Source of the DNA: Bacillota bacterium
Lineage (GTDB): Bacteria > Bacillota_G > SHA-98 > UBA4971
Reading direction: 5' to 3'
Assembly: GCA_012512055.1 (NCBI GenBank)
Contig: JAAZEW010000301.1
Location: 1-7,330, forward strand
DNA: 7,330 nt
Shown here: piece by piece, positions 1 to 6,101 of the stretch
Numbering within the stretch: the stretch's first letter is position 1
Layout: each line of letters begins with the position of its first letter
The notes under the pieces: generated by a model
The model's input: the letters and a program-made list of their open reading frames with translations, nothing else
The model's database searches: none
What the model was told of the DNA's origin: nothing
Position numbers and translations under genes: made by a program

Positions 1-10
1 ACTGGCCTAC

Positions 11-128
11 GGGCCGGATTTTGTCAAGGCGACCTGCTTGGGGAGCCGTCCCCGAGTGCAACACCGGCCACCCTGCACGGCACGTACACTTTCTGGAACC
101 GGCGATTATTTGTGGTGATCTACTTAGA
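11..128. repeat. Interspersed repeat, alpha half, first copy
   Basis: This non-coding segment aligns, with small gaps, to 1975-2100 at roughly three quarters to four fifths identity by eye. Shared blocks include TTTGTCAAGGC, GCTTGGGG, GCCGTCCCC, GCAACACCGGC and a GGCACGTACAC/GGTACGCACAT block followed by CCGGCGATTA-like and GATCTxCTTAG blocks. It contains an 8-bp hairpin at 37-56 (CTTGGGGA, loop GCCG, TCCCCGAG). No open reading frame is conserved between the copies, so it is a DNA or RNA repeat and not a gene. The family is not one I recognise. Confidence 0.65.
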
Positions 129-236
129 CTGTTGTTCTCTCCCACATTATGTTAACACAGCCCGCCCGAATCGCAAAAACTGTCCGGCGTCTTCGGCGAA
201 ACCGGCGATTACTGGAGAAGTCCAACGGCCTCCTCC
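129..236. repeat. Interspersed repeat, beta half, first copy
   Basis: About 106 bases align without gaps to the region starting near 1802, with about 26 mismatches by my count (around 75 percent identity). Most mismatches are C/T or G/A transitions. Shared blocks are CTCCCA, ATTATGT, GAATCGCA, GTCTTCG, TTACTGGAGAAGT and CAACGGCCTC. Here the beta half follows the alpha half; in the second copy it precedes it. Confidence 0.65.
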
Positions 237-253
237 ACAAGTAATCGCCGGTT
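200..253. repeat. Perfect 14-bp inverted repeat (hairpin)
   Basis: AACCGGCGATTACT (200-213) pairs perfectly with AGTAATCGCCGGTT (240-253). The 26-base loop can pair further through GGAG and CTCC. It lies downstream of the hydrolase stop codon at 305, but no T-run follows on the minus strand, so it is not a canonical intrinsic terminator. It could still block or stabilise the 3' end of the hydrolase mRNA. Confidence 0.6.
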
Positions 254-304
254 CCAGAGACTGTACGTAGTCACAAAGCCTGTGGGTCTCACAGCGCACT
301 GGCT

Positions 305-1645
305 TTACTTACAGCACTCCCTCACGAAACTTACGATCTCCTCAAGAAAACCGGGTGCAAGCGGTAATTCAGGATTGCTGTAAGCTGCCATGTTCGCCTG
401 AGGATCAAGAGGCGCCTCTTTCAAAACATGGTTCATACCGTCAAAGACCGCAAGCTGCGCGTCAGGTTTTGCTTTCGCCAGCAATTTCGCATCCTCAACC
501 GGCACCTGTAAATCAGTTGTGCCCTGCAAGATCAGCACAGGAACATCCAGGTTCCCGATTTCAACTGCAGGATCATACCTAAACCATGAAATCATGTACG
601 GCTGTACGCTGGGTCTAAACACCGCCGCGAGCTCAGGACTTACCTTCTCGACTGTCTTCCCCTTCTTCAGCTCCTCCATTATCGCATTGCTTTCGTCCCG
701 GATCTCTTTTGATTCATTCGAAAGCTGCTCCCTCAGTAACTCGTATACAGGCTTGCCCGCGCCTGCTACTGAGATGACACCCAAAAGGCCTGAAACCTTG
801 TTAGCAGCTCCCATGGAGATTAACGCCCCTTCACTGTGACCGAGAACTACCACACCGGAGAAACGAGGATCGTCTTTCAGAAGCTCAACCCATGCGATTA
901 CATCGTCGATGTAATGATCAAACCGTAAGTCAGCCTCGCTTTTCAGAGCGCCTACACTTGCTGCAACACCCCTCTTGTCAAAGCGCACTGAGGCGATGCC
1001 TTCTTCCGCAAGGCCCAGAGCAATCATCTTCAGACTGTCGTTCTTGCCTGGCAGAAGAGGGGTATTGCCGTCACGGTCAGTAGGGCCTGACCCTGCGTGC
1101 ATCAGAACAACAGGGCACTTTCCCGGAGTCTCAGGCAGTTGGAGGGTTCCATGGATCTTGCCTGTAGGAGTCCCAAGTATGATATCCTCTGCCTTGCCAA
1201 CCGCTGCCGGCTCCTTTGGCGCATCAGCCCCCGAAGCCATCCTCTTCAGATTGAAACTTCCCTTTATACCGCTCTGCAAGAAATCTCCTGAAATCTCGTC
1301 ACCGGCCAAAACACCGTCAAAATCAACTTTAGCATTTGGAACAGGCAGTTCGAAATGGATTTTCGGGGATTCGTACTTGATATTGGTAAGAGGCGACTGG
1401 AACACTCCTTGCTGGGGAATGTCGATAGTCGCTGACAGCACACCTTCGTCAACTGCAAAATCTACCTTTATGATGAGTTCCTGTCCCATCACACTAACGG
1501 CGCCTTCCCAGTGTCCCGTCACTTCATGTAGGCCTGCATCCTTTGCCTCCAGACATTTGCTGGCCGCGTAAGCGCCCAGCAGCAAAACAAAAGCCATTAT
1601 AGCGACTAATGCAACAATCCGCTCTCTCGCAGCCTTTGCTCGCAT
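305..1645 (-). CDS. Exported or membrane-anchored alpha/beta hydrolase (EstD-like esterase)
   Basis: This 446-residue protein probably hydrolyses ester bonds outside the cytoplasm or at the membrane; the substrate is unknown. Residues 9-28 form a hydrophobic N-terminal signal or anchor after basic residues. A Cys lies at 31, but the preceding AASK is not a good lipobox. Residues 41-135 look like a beta-rich domain. The hydrolase fold covers about 155-445, with an oxyanion-loop region HAGSGPTDRDGN (183-194), the nucleophile elbow GHSEG with Ser271, a probable acid Asp378 (GTTDLQVP) and a catalytic His406 (GMNHV). A helical lid-like stretch sits at 300-350. This arrangement matches the two-domain esterase EstD of Thermotoga. 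The ATG start is supported by GGAAGGGAG nine bases upstream. It is monocistronic here and flanked on both sides by copies of one repeat family. The fold is near certain; the substrate is unassigned. Confidence 0.9.
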   Translation of the reverse strand: MRAKAARERIVALVAIMAFVLLLGAYAASKCLEAKDAGLHEVTGHWEGAVSVMGQELIIKVDFAVDEGVLSATIDIPQQGVFQSPLTNIKYESPKIHFELPVPNAKVDFDGVLAGDEISGDFLQSGIKGSFNLKRMASGADAPKEPAAVGKAEDIILGTPTGKIHGTLQLPETPGKCPVVLMHAGSGPTDRDGNTPLLPGKNDSLKMIALGLAEEGIASVRFDKRGVAASVGALKSEADLRFDHYIDDVIAWVELLKDDPRFSGVVVLGHSEGALISMGAANKVSGLLGVISVAGAGKPVYELLREQLSNESKEIRDESNAIMEELKKGKTVEKVSPELAAVFRPSVQPYMISWFRYDPAVEIGNLDVPVLILQGTTDLQVPVEDAKLLAKAKPDAQLAVFDGMNHVLKEAPLDPQANMAAYSNPELPLAPGFLEEIVSFVRECCK

Positions 1646-1654
1646 TTACACCGT

Positions 1655-1663
1655 CTCCCTTCC
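1655..1663 (-). promoter_or_regulatory. Ribosome binding site of the hydrolase
   Basis: On the minus strand GGAAGGGAG ends nine bases before the ATG at 1645. This fixes the start codon over other in-frame candidates. Confidence 0.75.
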
Positions 1664-1679
1664 TGCCAAAATACCGGCT

Positions 1680-1704
1680 GAACATGTCTCTCTTGCACAT
1701 GTTC
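1680..1704. promoter_or_regulatory. Possible operator: 8-bp inverted repeat upstream of the hydrolase
   Basis: GAACATGT, nine spacer bases, then ACATGTTC form a perfect inverted repeat 34 bases upstream of the hydrolase start, where a repressor site would sit. Each arm contains the palindrome ACATGT. The GAAC...GTTC ends recall Gram-positive LexA boxes (GAAC-N4-GTTC), but the spacing is wrong for a single box. The regulator is unknown. Confidence 0.35.
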
Positions 1705-1743
1705 TACCGCAAGTTTCCGCGACTTGTGTGTTGCACATCCTAT

Positions 1744-1765
1744 TGCAGATCCTCTGCATTTTTTT
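1744..1765 (+). terminator. Weak terminator-like hairpin with T-run
   Basis: TGCAGA, loop TCC and TCTGCA form a 6-bp stem directly followed by seven T residues on the plus strand. It has the shape of an intrinsic terminator but the stem is short and no plus-strand gene ends nearby. It could stop antisense transcription coming out of the hydrolase region, or be fortuitous. Confidence 0.25.
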
Positions 1766-1800
1766 GGGGCATATCCTATCCAGCCTAAGTGTGAGTTCAT

Positions 1801-1910
1801 GAGACCGTTGATGTCTCCCATATTATGTCACCGCAGTTCGCTTGAATCGCAGAAATCGGTTGCCGTCTTCGACAAGATTGGCAGTTACTGGAGAAGTTCA
1901 ACGGCCTCGT
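1801..1910. repeat. Interspersed repeat, beta half, second copy
   Basis: This segment aligns without gaps to about 128-233 at around 75 percent identity, as described for the first copy. The GAGAAGT-CAACGGCCTC end is the best conserved part. The perfect inverted repeat of copy one is degraded here (GATTGGCAGTTACT with no good partner). Confidence 0.65.
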
Positions 1911-1950
1911 TCATTAGTTTTCGCTCGTTTTCCGATTGTCTTGGGTGGCC

Positions 1951-2100
1951 CCGCACGGTACGTACGTTTTCTGAGGCCGGTGATTCCTTTGTCAAGGCAA
2001 CACGCTTGGGGCGCCGTCCCCTTAGCGCAACACCGGCAACCCCACACGGTACGCACATTTTCCGGTGCCGGCGGTTACTTATGGCGATCTCCTTAGCCTA
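1951..2100. repeat. Interspersed repeat, alpha half, second copy, with internal 91-bp periodicity
   Basis: Bases 1975-2100 align to 11-128. Within this copy, CACGGTACGTACGTTTTC at 1954 recurs as CACGGTACGCACATTTTC at 2045, each followed by a GCCGGxGxTTxCTT block, giving a tandem spacing of 91 bases. The GCTTGGGG...CCCCTTAGC hairpin of copy one is partly kept although its sequence has changed, so the fold itself may matter. Confidence 0.6.
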
Positions 2101-2115
2101 GGTTTCACGTGTATT

Positions 2116-2177
2116 ATCTACGCGCATATACACGTAGATCTACGCGTATATACACATAGATAACGCAGTCCATGTAG
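2116..2177. repeat. Tandem array of 22-bp near-palindromes
   Basis: Two adjacent 22-base units (2116-2137 and 2138-2159) both begin ATCTACGCG and contain ATATACAC; they differ at two positions. A shortened third unit (2160-2177) ends in CATGTAG. Units share the ends ATCTACG and CGTAGAT, so each unit plus the start of the next is an imperfect palindrome. The array could be a multimer protein-binding site or remnant repeat DNA. It lies about 165 bases upstream of the PH-domain gene. Confidence 0.55.
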
Positions 2178-2325
2178 ATCGTACATGTTTTGCTTCTGAG
2201 AGTCAATTGCTCTGATCACCTGCTAGAACTCTACACTACCGTTATCAATTTCTTATCGGCTTCTATTGTCATCAATAAGAGGTCGAAAGAGGAATAGAAT
2301 TGGCGTCGTCGAAGATTCAATTGCG

Positions 2326-2332
2326 AAAGGAG
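2326..2332 (+). promoter_or_regulatory. Ribosome binding site of the PH-domain gene
   Basis: AAAGGAG lies eight bases before the ATG at 2341. The frame stays open upstream to a TTG at 2266, but that codon has no ribosome binding site, so 2341 is the start. Confidence 0.85.
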
Positions 2333-2340
2333 TGTTTGTC

Positions 2341-2967
2341 ATGCAGAAAAAGGAATTTCGTCCCAATCCTGCCATGAAGACCTTCCTCTACACGTCTTCA
2401 TTGCTAATCCTTGCTGTGTCCGTGTTGCCATGGAGCATACCGGTGGCTGTGACCGTACATGACCCATTGACCAGGACTATCATGTTTTGGATCCACGTCA
2501 TCACAGTCCTTGTGGCGATATGGCTCATCATTTGGGTGCCGAGGTACTATGAAAGTATTACCTACGCCATTGACGATAAGTGGCTCTATGCAGAAGGCGG
2601 AGTATTCTGGAAGCGACGCTCTCGCTTACCAATCAGCAGAGTGCAAATGGTGGACGTGAACCAAGGGCCGTGGCAACGTGTGTACGGCCTGGGCAGCCTG
2701 CGTGTTTTTACCGCAGCCACAGGTCAGTCCACAGCAGCACTCTCATATCAAAACATAGAAAACGCGGAGCAGGTCCGAGATTATGTCCTCAAACTTGTGC
2801 AACAATTCCGCGCAGGCGACAACGGCCTGGGGGACGGCCTCAGAGAACCGGAGCCGATCCCAACCGATGCCAGGATCCATGCCCGGCATGATGAAGCAAA
2901 AGTCGCACAAATCCTTGATAGCCTGCTAAACGAGGTGCGAGAAATCCGCAAAAAACTCGGGGGTTGA
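2341..2967 (+). CDS. Membrane protein with bacterial PH domain (bPH2/DUF304-type)
   Basis: This is a 208-residue membrane protein of unknown role. Two hydrophobic helices (about 15-37 and 46-66) form a hairpin. A cytoplasmic beta-rich domain (about 68-152) follows, of the bacterial pleckstrin-homology-like type: YAIDDKWLYAEGGVFWKRR, then a PISRVQMVDVNQGPWQRVYGLGSLRVFT segment (split here for reading), where the I-x-x-VQ-VD and Q-P-x-R-x-G-L-G-S-x-x-V pattern is typical of DUF304 proteins. A charged linker (158-180) leads to a probable coiled coil (183-206, ending EVREIRKKLG) that may drive oligomerisation. The ATG is chosen on its strong ribosome binding site. The gene is convergent with the peptidase gene, with only 20 bases between stop codons and no clear terminator, so the two transcripts probably overlap. 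Family assignment is good; function is not known. Confidence 0.85.
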   Translation: MQKKEFRPNPAMKTFLYTSSLLILAVSVLPWSIPVAVTVHDPLTRTIMFWIHVITVLVAIWLIIWVPRYYESITYAIDDKWLYAEGGVFWKRRSRLPISRVQMVDVNQGPWQRVYGLGSLRVFTAATGQSTAALSYQNIENAEQVRDYVLKLVQQFRAGDNGLGDGLREPEPIPTDARIHARHDEAKVAQILDSLLNEVREIRKKLGG

Positions 2968-2987
2968 GGCAAATATCGCCGGGGTTA

Positions 2988-4544
2988 TCAGCGGGATCTT
3001 TTACTTTCAGTGGATACCCGGCAATTTCGCCAACTCCTGTTGGGCAAGTACGCGCCGGGGTCCAGCGTAACCGAATTGACAGGATGGTTTGTGACAAAAA
3101 ACAGAACCTGGTTCCTGCCTGTTAATGTCACTTGTTCGCAAGTCTCTACGTCCTCTCCTTCCAAGAGGACATCAGCCTTCACCGGGCTGTGAGCGTCACC
3201 TGTGTTAATCAACTCGAATCTCGTCACGAACCTATCCGCTGATTTCCCGGAGCAAACTGCAGGCTTGATTTGGTACGCAAAACTGGCAGTATTGCCCAGC
3301 CATTTTTTCATGAACCCCTCTACGTCTATGCCTGATGCCCGTTCTGCCACCATCACGAAATCCCTCAACCCGGAAGGTTTCGCCCGGTAGATCAACAAGT
3401 GCCTGCGGAGGATCTCAAAGAACATATCCTCCCCCAACGTATGACGTAACAGGCGAAGGACAAGGGCTGTTCTGATGCACACCGGCCTGGGCGCGTACGG
3501 CGCCCGGCTCTTCGCCCACAGGAGCACGCTCTCTCCCGCGCCGGGTCCGAGCTTGGCATCAGTCGCCCACCTGTCAATTTCCTCATGGACGAGTTGAGTT
3601 TCAGCGTCACGTCCTAAGACACGCCCCACTGTCTCATAGGCCATGGTTCGAGCCAGGGATTCATGGAACCAAGTATGACCAAACCCTACGGATATAGGGC
3701 TCCCCCACCATACATGCGCCATTTCGTGGCCTAATGCGGTAACAGTACGGATCTCTTGCTCGTCACTGGGATATCGGCGCCTCAGGACAGATGCGAACCT
3801 TCCTGCCGGCGGTTTTCCGAGCATGTCAACGTAGGCATCAAGCACATCTCCGAAAAGGTCGATCCCGTGTTCAATGGTGTCCTTGAGCGCCTGGCCGAGA
3901 TAAAGCTCAAGTCTCACGCCCCGGTGTGTCCTGCACGCCATTTCAAATTTGCCTGAAGTGAGTGACAGTCCGGAAATGGGCTCTTTGACTTCCCACACGT
4001 GAACTACCCGATCATCGCTTTCTGTGCAGAAAATCAGCTCTCCGTCTGATACTGACACAAAGCCCGGACAGGTTACGCAGGTAATACGCGCAGTGAAACT
4101 GTCGAATCCCGCTCCCACAGGATACCAGGCGGATTTTCGGGACAGGCGCGTTCCGCTATCGTCCACCTGAACACCGGTCTGTCCGACGGGACGGCCTGAG
4201 TATGCGAAGGTAAGCTCTACATCGTCATTCTCGCGAAGGGGAGTTGGAAAGTACACCCAAACGGCTTTCAAGCCGATGACGTCAGAAAACTCTCGCTCGC
4301 GGAAGGCAAGCCGGGTCTCCCCTCGACTTATCGAGCTCACCACAAGACCTGAATTCAGGACAAAACAATGCCTTGTCACATTGGGCATTCTTGCTCGTAG
4401 GGTGACAATGGTAGTAGCCTGCAATTGTCCTTGCCTTACCATGCAATTCACGTTTATGTCGTACCTCTTGACTTCCACCTGAGTTCCGGACTGGGTCAAA
4501 GAAGCGAAGAAGTACTCCCTTTTCTGCCTGGCCACCCATCCCAT
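2988..4544 (-). CDS. Divergent M1-family (gluzincin) zinc metallopeptidase, third gene of the SCIFF unit
   Basis: This 518-residue protein has a beta-rich N-terminal domain (about 20-205), a catalytic domain (about 210-420) and a C-terminal beta domain (about 425-510, ending in the SVTLDPGAYLPN pattern common in M1 proteins). Zinc ligands and catalytic Glu are visible: HEMAHVWWG (His273, Glu274, His277) and Glu295 in WFHES. The spacing is HExxH-x17-E, one residue shorter than classic M1. The GxMEN aminopeptidase motif expected before HExxH is absent; residues 243-270 look contracted. The expected catalytic Tyr of the YxKG segment aligns by eye with Cys356 (CIRTALVL). There is no signal peptide, so it is probably cytoplasmic. 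It starts 23 bases after the maturase stop with AAAGGG upstream, so the two are very likely cotranscribed. It may be a leader or core-trimming peptidase for the SCIFF peptide, or a general peptidase; that role is inferred from position only. Confidence 0.8.
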   Translation of the reverse strand: MGWVARQKREYFFASLTQSGTQVEVKRYDINVNCMVRQGQLQATTIVTLRARMPNVTRHCFVLNSGLVVSSISRGETRLAFREREFSDVIGLKAVWVYFPTPLRENDDVELTFAYSGRPVGQTGVQVDDSGTRLSRKSAWYPVGAGFDSFTARITCVTCPGFVSVSDGELIFCTESDDRVVHVWEVKEPISGLSLTSGKFEMACRTHRGVRLELYLGQALKDTIEHGIDLFGDVLDAYVDMLGKPPAGRFASVLRRRYPSDEQEIRTVTALGHEMAHVWWGSPISVGFGHTWFHESLARTMAYETVGRVLGRDAETQLVHEEIDRWATDAKLGPGAGESVLLWAKSRAPYAPRPVCIRTALVLRLLRHTLGEDMFFEILRRHLLIYRAKPSGLRDFVMVAERASGIDVEGFMKKWLGNTASFAYQIKPAVCSGKSADRFVTRFELINTGDAHSPVKADVLLEGEDVETCEQVTLTGRNQVLFFVTNHPVNSVTLDPGAYLPNRSWRNCRVSTESKRSR

Positions 4545-4567
4545 TACCGAACTTCACACCCTTTGAC

Positions 4568-6094
4568 TTATACTTGCTGTTGCTCCATATCTCTTAGCAT
4601 GGCTTGCGCGGTCAAAGCACACTCAATACGTTTCTTCTGAATGGCGCATGCTACTTCATCAGGGACCAGAATATTGGCTGATGAGCCATAAGCAGCGGCA
4701 TGGCACCCTCCGCTGCAGATGAACCTTGCCCAGCAACTACCGCACCCGCTTTTGCTGTACACATGGGCGTTCCGAAAGCTGCTGATGATTCCCGGATTCA
4801 CACGACCATCAAATACGTTACCCATCCTAAATACAGGTTTCCCGACAAACTGATGGCATGGGTAGATGTCCCCGCCGGGAGAGACGGCCAGGTAGTCTAC
4901 GCCAGCACCGCATCCTGAAAGCCGCCTCTTAAGGCACGGTCCGCCGTCCAGGTCAATGTTGAAATGATAGAACAGAAAGCCCCGGCCTGATCTGTGTCTA
5001 TCCACGAAAAGCCTTGTGAGGTTTTCATATTCCGCCTCGATGGCACTGAGATCCTCGGCTTGGATGCCGTATTCCTTGCCGCTTCCCCCCACTACGGGTT
5101 CGGCTGAAACACTCTTTGCGCCCAAATCCGCAAGATGCAGCACGTCAGATGCAAAATCCAAGTTATGTCGTGTGTATGTAGCTCTCACATAATACGAATC
5201 AGGATCCCTGGTTTGGATGAACTTTGCCAGCTTCGGAGCCACATGATCGTAGCTTCCTCTTCCCCCGGGCATTACCCGCATTCTGTCATTAGTCTCTTTT
5301 CTGCCGTCGAGGCTCAGCACCACAAGGACATTGCGGTCATTAAGGAAAGATGCGATTTCGTCGTCAAGTAGAACACAATTTGTGGTAATAGTAAAATCCA
5401 CATGCTTTCCTTTGGCTTTCGCCTTGTCGCCGCAGTACTCGATTGCAGCTTTCACTACGCCGAAGTTGAGGAGAGGTTCACCGCCGAAGAAGTCCACATT
5501 AAGGTTACGCCTGGGGCCGGACTTATCAAGCAGGAAGTCAATGGCTGCCTTGGCCACCCCAAGGGGCATGAGCTCCCGCGTCATCCCGAAGTCTCCGGTC
5601 TTGCCAAAGCAATACTTGCACCTTAGATTACAGTCATGAGCTACGTGAAGGCATAGCGCCTTAACGATCGTCTCGTCGCCGGGAGTATAGTCCTCGTCCT
5701 CGTCATCAGCACGTGAAAGCAGGCCTTCAGCCACCATGCTTTCCAGCTCTTTGTATGCCTCCGGGACGGATTCCCTGTAGCCCTCTGCTACGGATCCATT
5801 GTAGCCCTTTGTTACGGATTCATTGCGTGCTTCCGCTAAGAATTCCTTGCTGTCCTGTGCTCCGGATTCCTTGTGGCCCTGTGTTACGGACTCCCTGCAG
5901 ACCCCTGCCACAGATTGATTGCTGCAACCGCTTGACAGGCGCTTTTCAACTTCCGCGAGAGGCACCATATCTCTGTAAGCAAGTGCAGCTTCCCGTCCGG
6001 CTTCGTCCAGTTTATGAAGGCCGCCTGTTTTGACATCGAATAGCAGCGATTTCCCTAAACAGGAGAATATGTGCCAATTAGCCTCTCCCAACAT
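4568..6094 (-). CDS. scfB: SCIFF peptide maturase, radical SAM/SPASM thioether-forming enzyme
   Basis: This 508-residue enzyme is predicted to install Cys-to-acceptor thioether bonds in the SCIFF precursor encoded just upstream. Residues 1-55 and 112-130 resemble the winged-helix leader-binding (RRE) domain of CteB-type maturases. The radical SAM core starts at ALCLHVAHDCNLRCKYC, with cluster ligands Cys155, Cys159 and Cys162, and GGEP at 204-207. The SPASM domain binds two auxiliary clusters: Cys387, Cys395, Cys413, then CX2CX5CX3C (451, 454, 460, 464) and Cys483. An insertion of seven octapeptide repeats (59-114) splits the RRE region and is unusual. ATG at 6094 lies seven bases after the precursor stop and fits the family N-terminus. 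An in-frame TTG at 6118 would add eight residues and overlap the precursor gene; neither start has a strong ribosome binding site, which suggests translational coupling. Confidence 0.93.
   Translation of the reverse strand: MLGEANWHIFSCLGKSLLFDVKTGGLHKLDEAGREAALAYRDMVPLAEVEKRLSSGCSNQSVAGVCRESVTQGHKESGAQDSKEFLAEARNESVTKGYNGSVAEGYRESVPEAYKELESMVAEGLLSRADDEDEDYTPGDETIVKALCLHVAHDCNLRCKYCFGKTGDFGMTRELMPLGVAKAAIDFLLDKSGPRRNLNVDFFGGEPLLNFGVVKAAIEYCGDKAKAKGKHVDFTITTNCVLLDDEIASFLNDRNVLVVLSLDGRKETNDRMRVMPGGRGSYDHVAPKLAKFIQTRDPDSYYVRATYTRHNLDFASDVLHLADLGAKSVSAEPVVGGSGKEYGIQAEDLSAIEAEYENLTRLFVDRHRSGRGFLFYHFNIDLDGGPCLKRRLSGCGAGVDYLAVSPGGDIYPCHQFVGKPVFRMGNVFDGRVNPGIISSFRNAHVYSKSGCGSCWARFICSGGCHAAAYGSSANILVPDEVACAIQKKRIECALTAQAMLRDMEQQQV
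5753..5920 (-). repeat. Seven tandem 24-bp repeats inside the maturase gene
   Basis: Units begin at 5753, 5777, 5801, 5825, 5849, 5873 and 5897, each exactly 24 bases with a plus-strand core near CGGATTCxTT. Neighbouring units 5777 and 5801 match at 21 of 24 positions. On the minus strand they encode NQSVAGVC, RESVTQGH, KESGAQDS, KEFLAEAR, NESVTKGY, NGSVAEGY and RESVPEAY, a degenerate (N/R/K)ESVxxGY consensus. Because 24 is a multiple of three, unit gain or loss keeps the frame. The units have diverged, so the array is not freshly amplified. Confidence 0.92.
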
Positions 6095-6101
6095 GCCCTT
6101 G

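Larger units (their letters stand above)
80..270. repeat. MITE-like element with about 33-bp terminal inverted repeats
   Basis: CTGGAACCGGCGATTATTTG at 93-112 is inverted at 238-257 with 19 of 20 positions matching. The similarity continues outward through a CACGTACA / TGTACGTA block to about 80 and 270, with roughly five mismatches over 33 bases. The enclosed sequence carries no gene. Terminal inverted repeats around about 125 bp of filler are the architecture of a miniature inverted-repeat element, but no target-site duplication is obvious, so this is a structural call only. Confidence 0.4.
1646..2340. other. Non-coding interval between divergent genes
   Basis: This 695-base interval separates the minus-strand hydrolase from the plus-strand PH-domain gene. 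It contains the putative operator, the weak hairpin, the second repeat copy and the 22-bp array listed separately. Reading frames across it lack ribosome binding sites and do not survive between repeat copies. I see no RNA gene and no confident promoter. Confidence 0.6.

Noticed and set aside
1..300. CRISPR array suggested by recurring CCGGCGATTACT motifs
   Set aside because: The motifs occur in both orientations, at irregular spacing, and the intervening sequences are themselves repeated, unlike spacers.
1606..1821. 71-codon minus-strand frame overlapping the hydrolase start
   Set aside because: It overlaps the hydrolase signal-peptide region out of frame and has no motif or ribosome binding site.
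1724..2101. Plus-strand frames of 84 and 125 codons over the second repeat copy
   Set aside because: Neither frame is preserved in the first repeat copy, and neither has a ribosome binding site. Similarity between copies is at DNA level with gaps that are not multiples of three.
2266..2340. 25-codon N-terminal extension of the PH-domain protein from a TTG
   Set aside because: There is no ribosome binding site before the TTG, whereas AAAGGAG lies eight bases before the ATG at 2341.
2968..2987. Bidirectional terminator between the convergent PH-domain and peptidase genes
   Set aside because: No stem of useful length with a T-run is present in the 20-base gap or immediately beyond it on either strand.
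5713..6033. Plus-strand frame of 106 codons, rich in Cys, Pro and a repeating RIPC/RIHC pattern, that could pass as a repeat peptide
   Set aside because: It is the antisense of the maturase's 24-bp repeat array. It has no ribosome binding site, and the sense frame continues a clear radical SAM protein.
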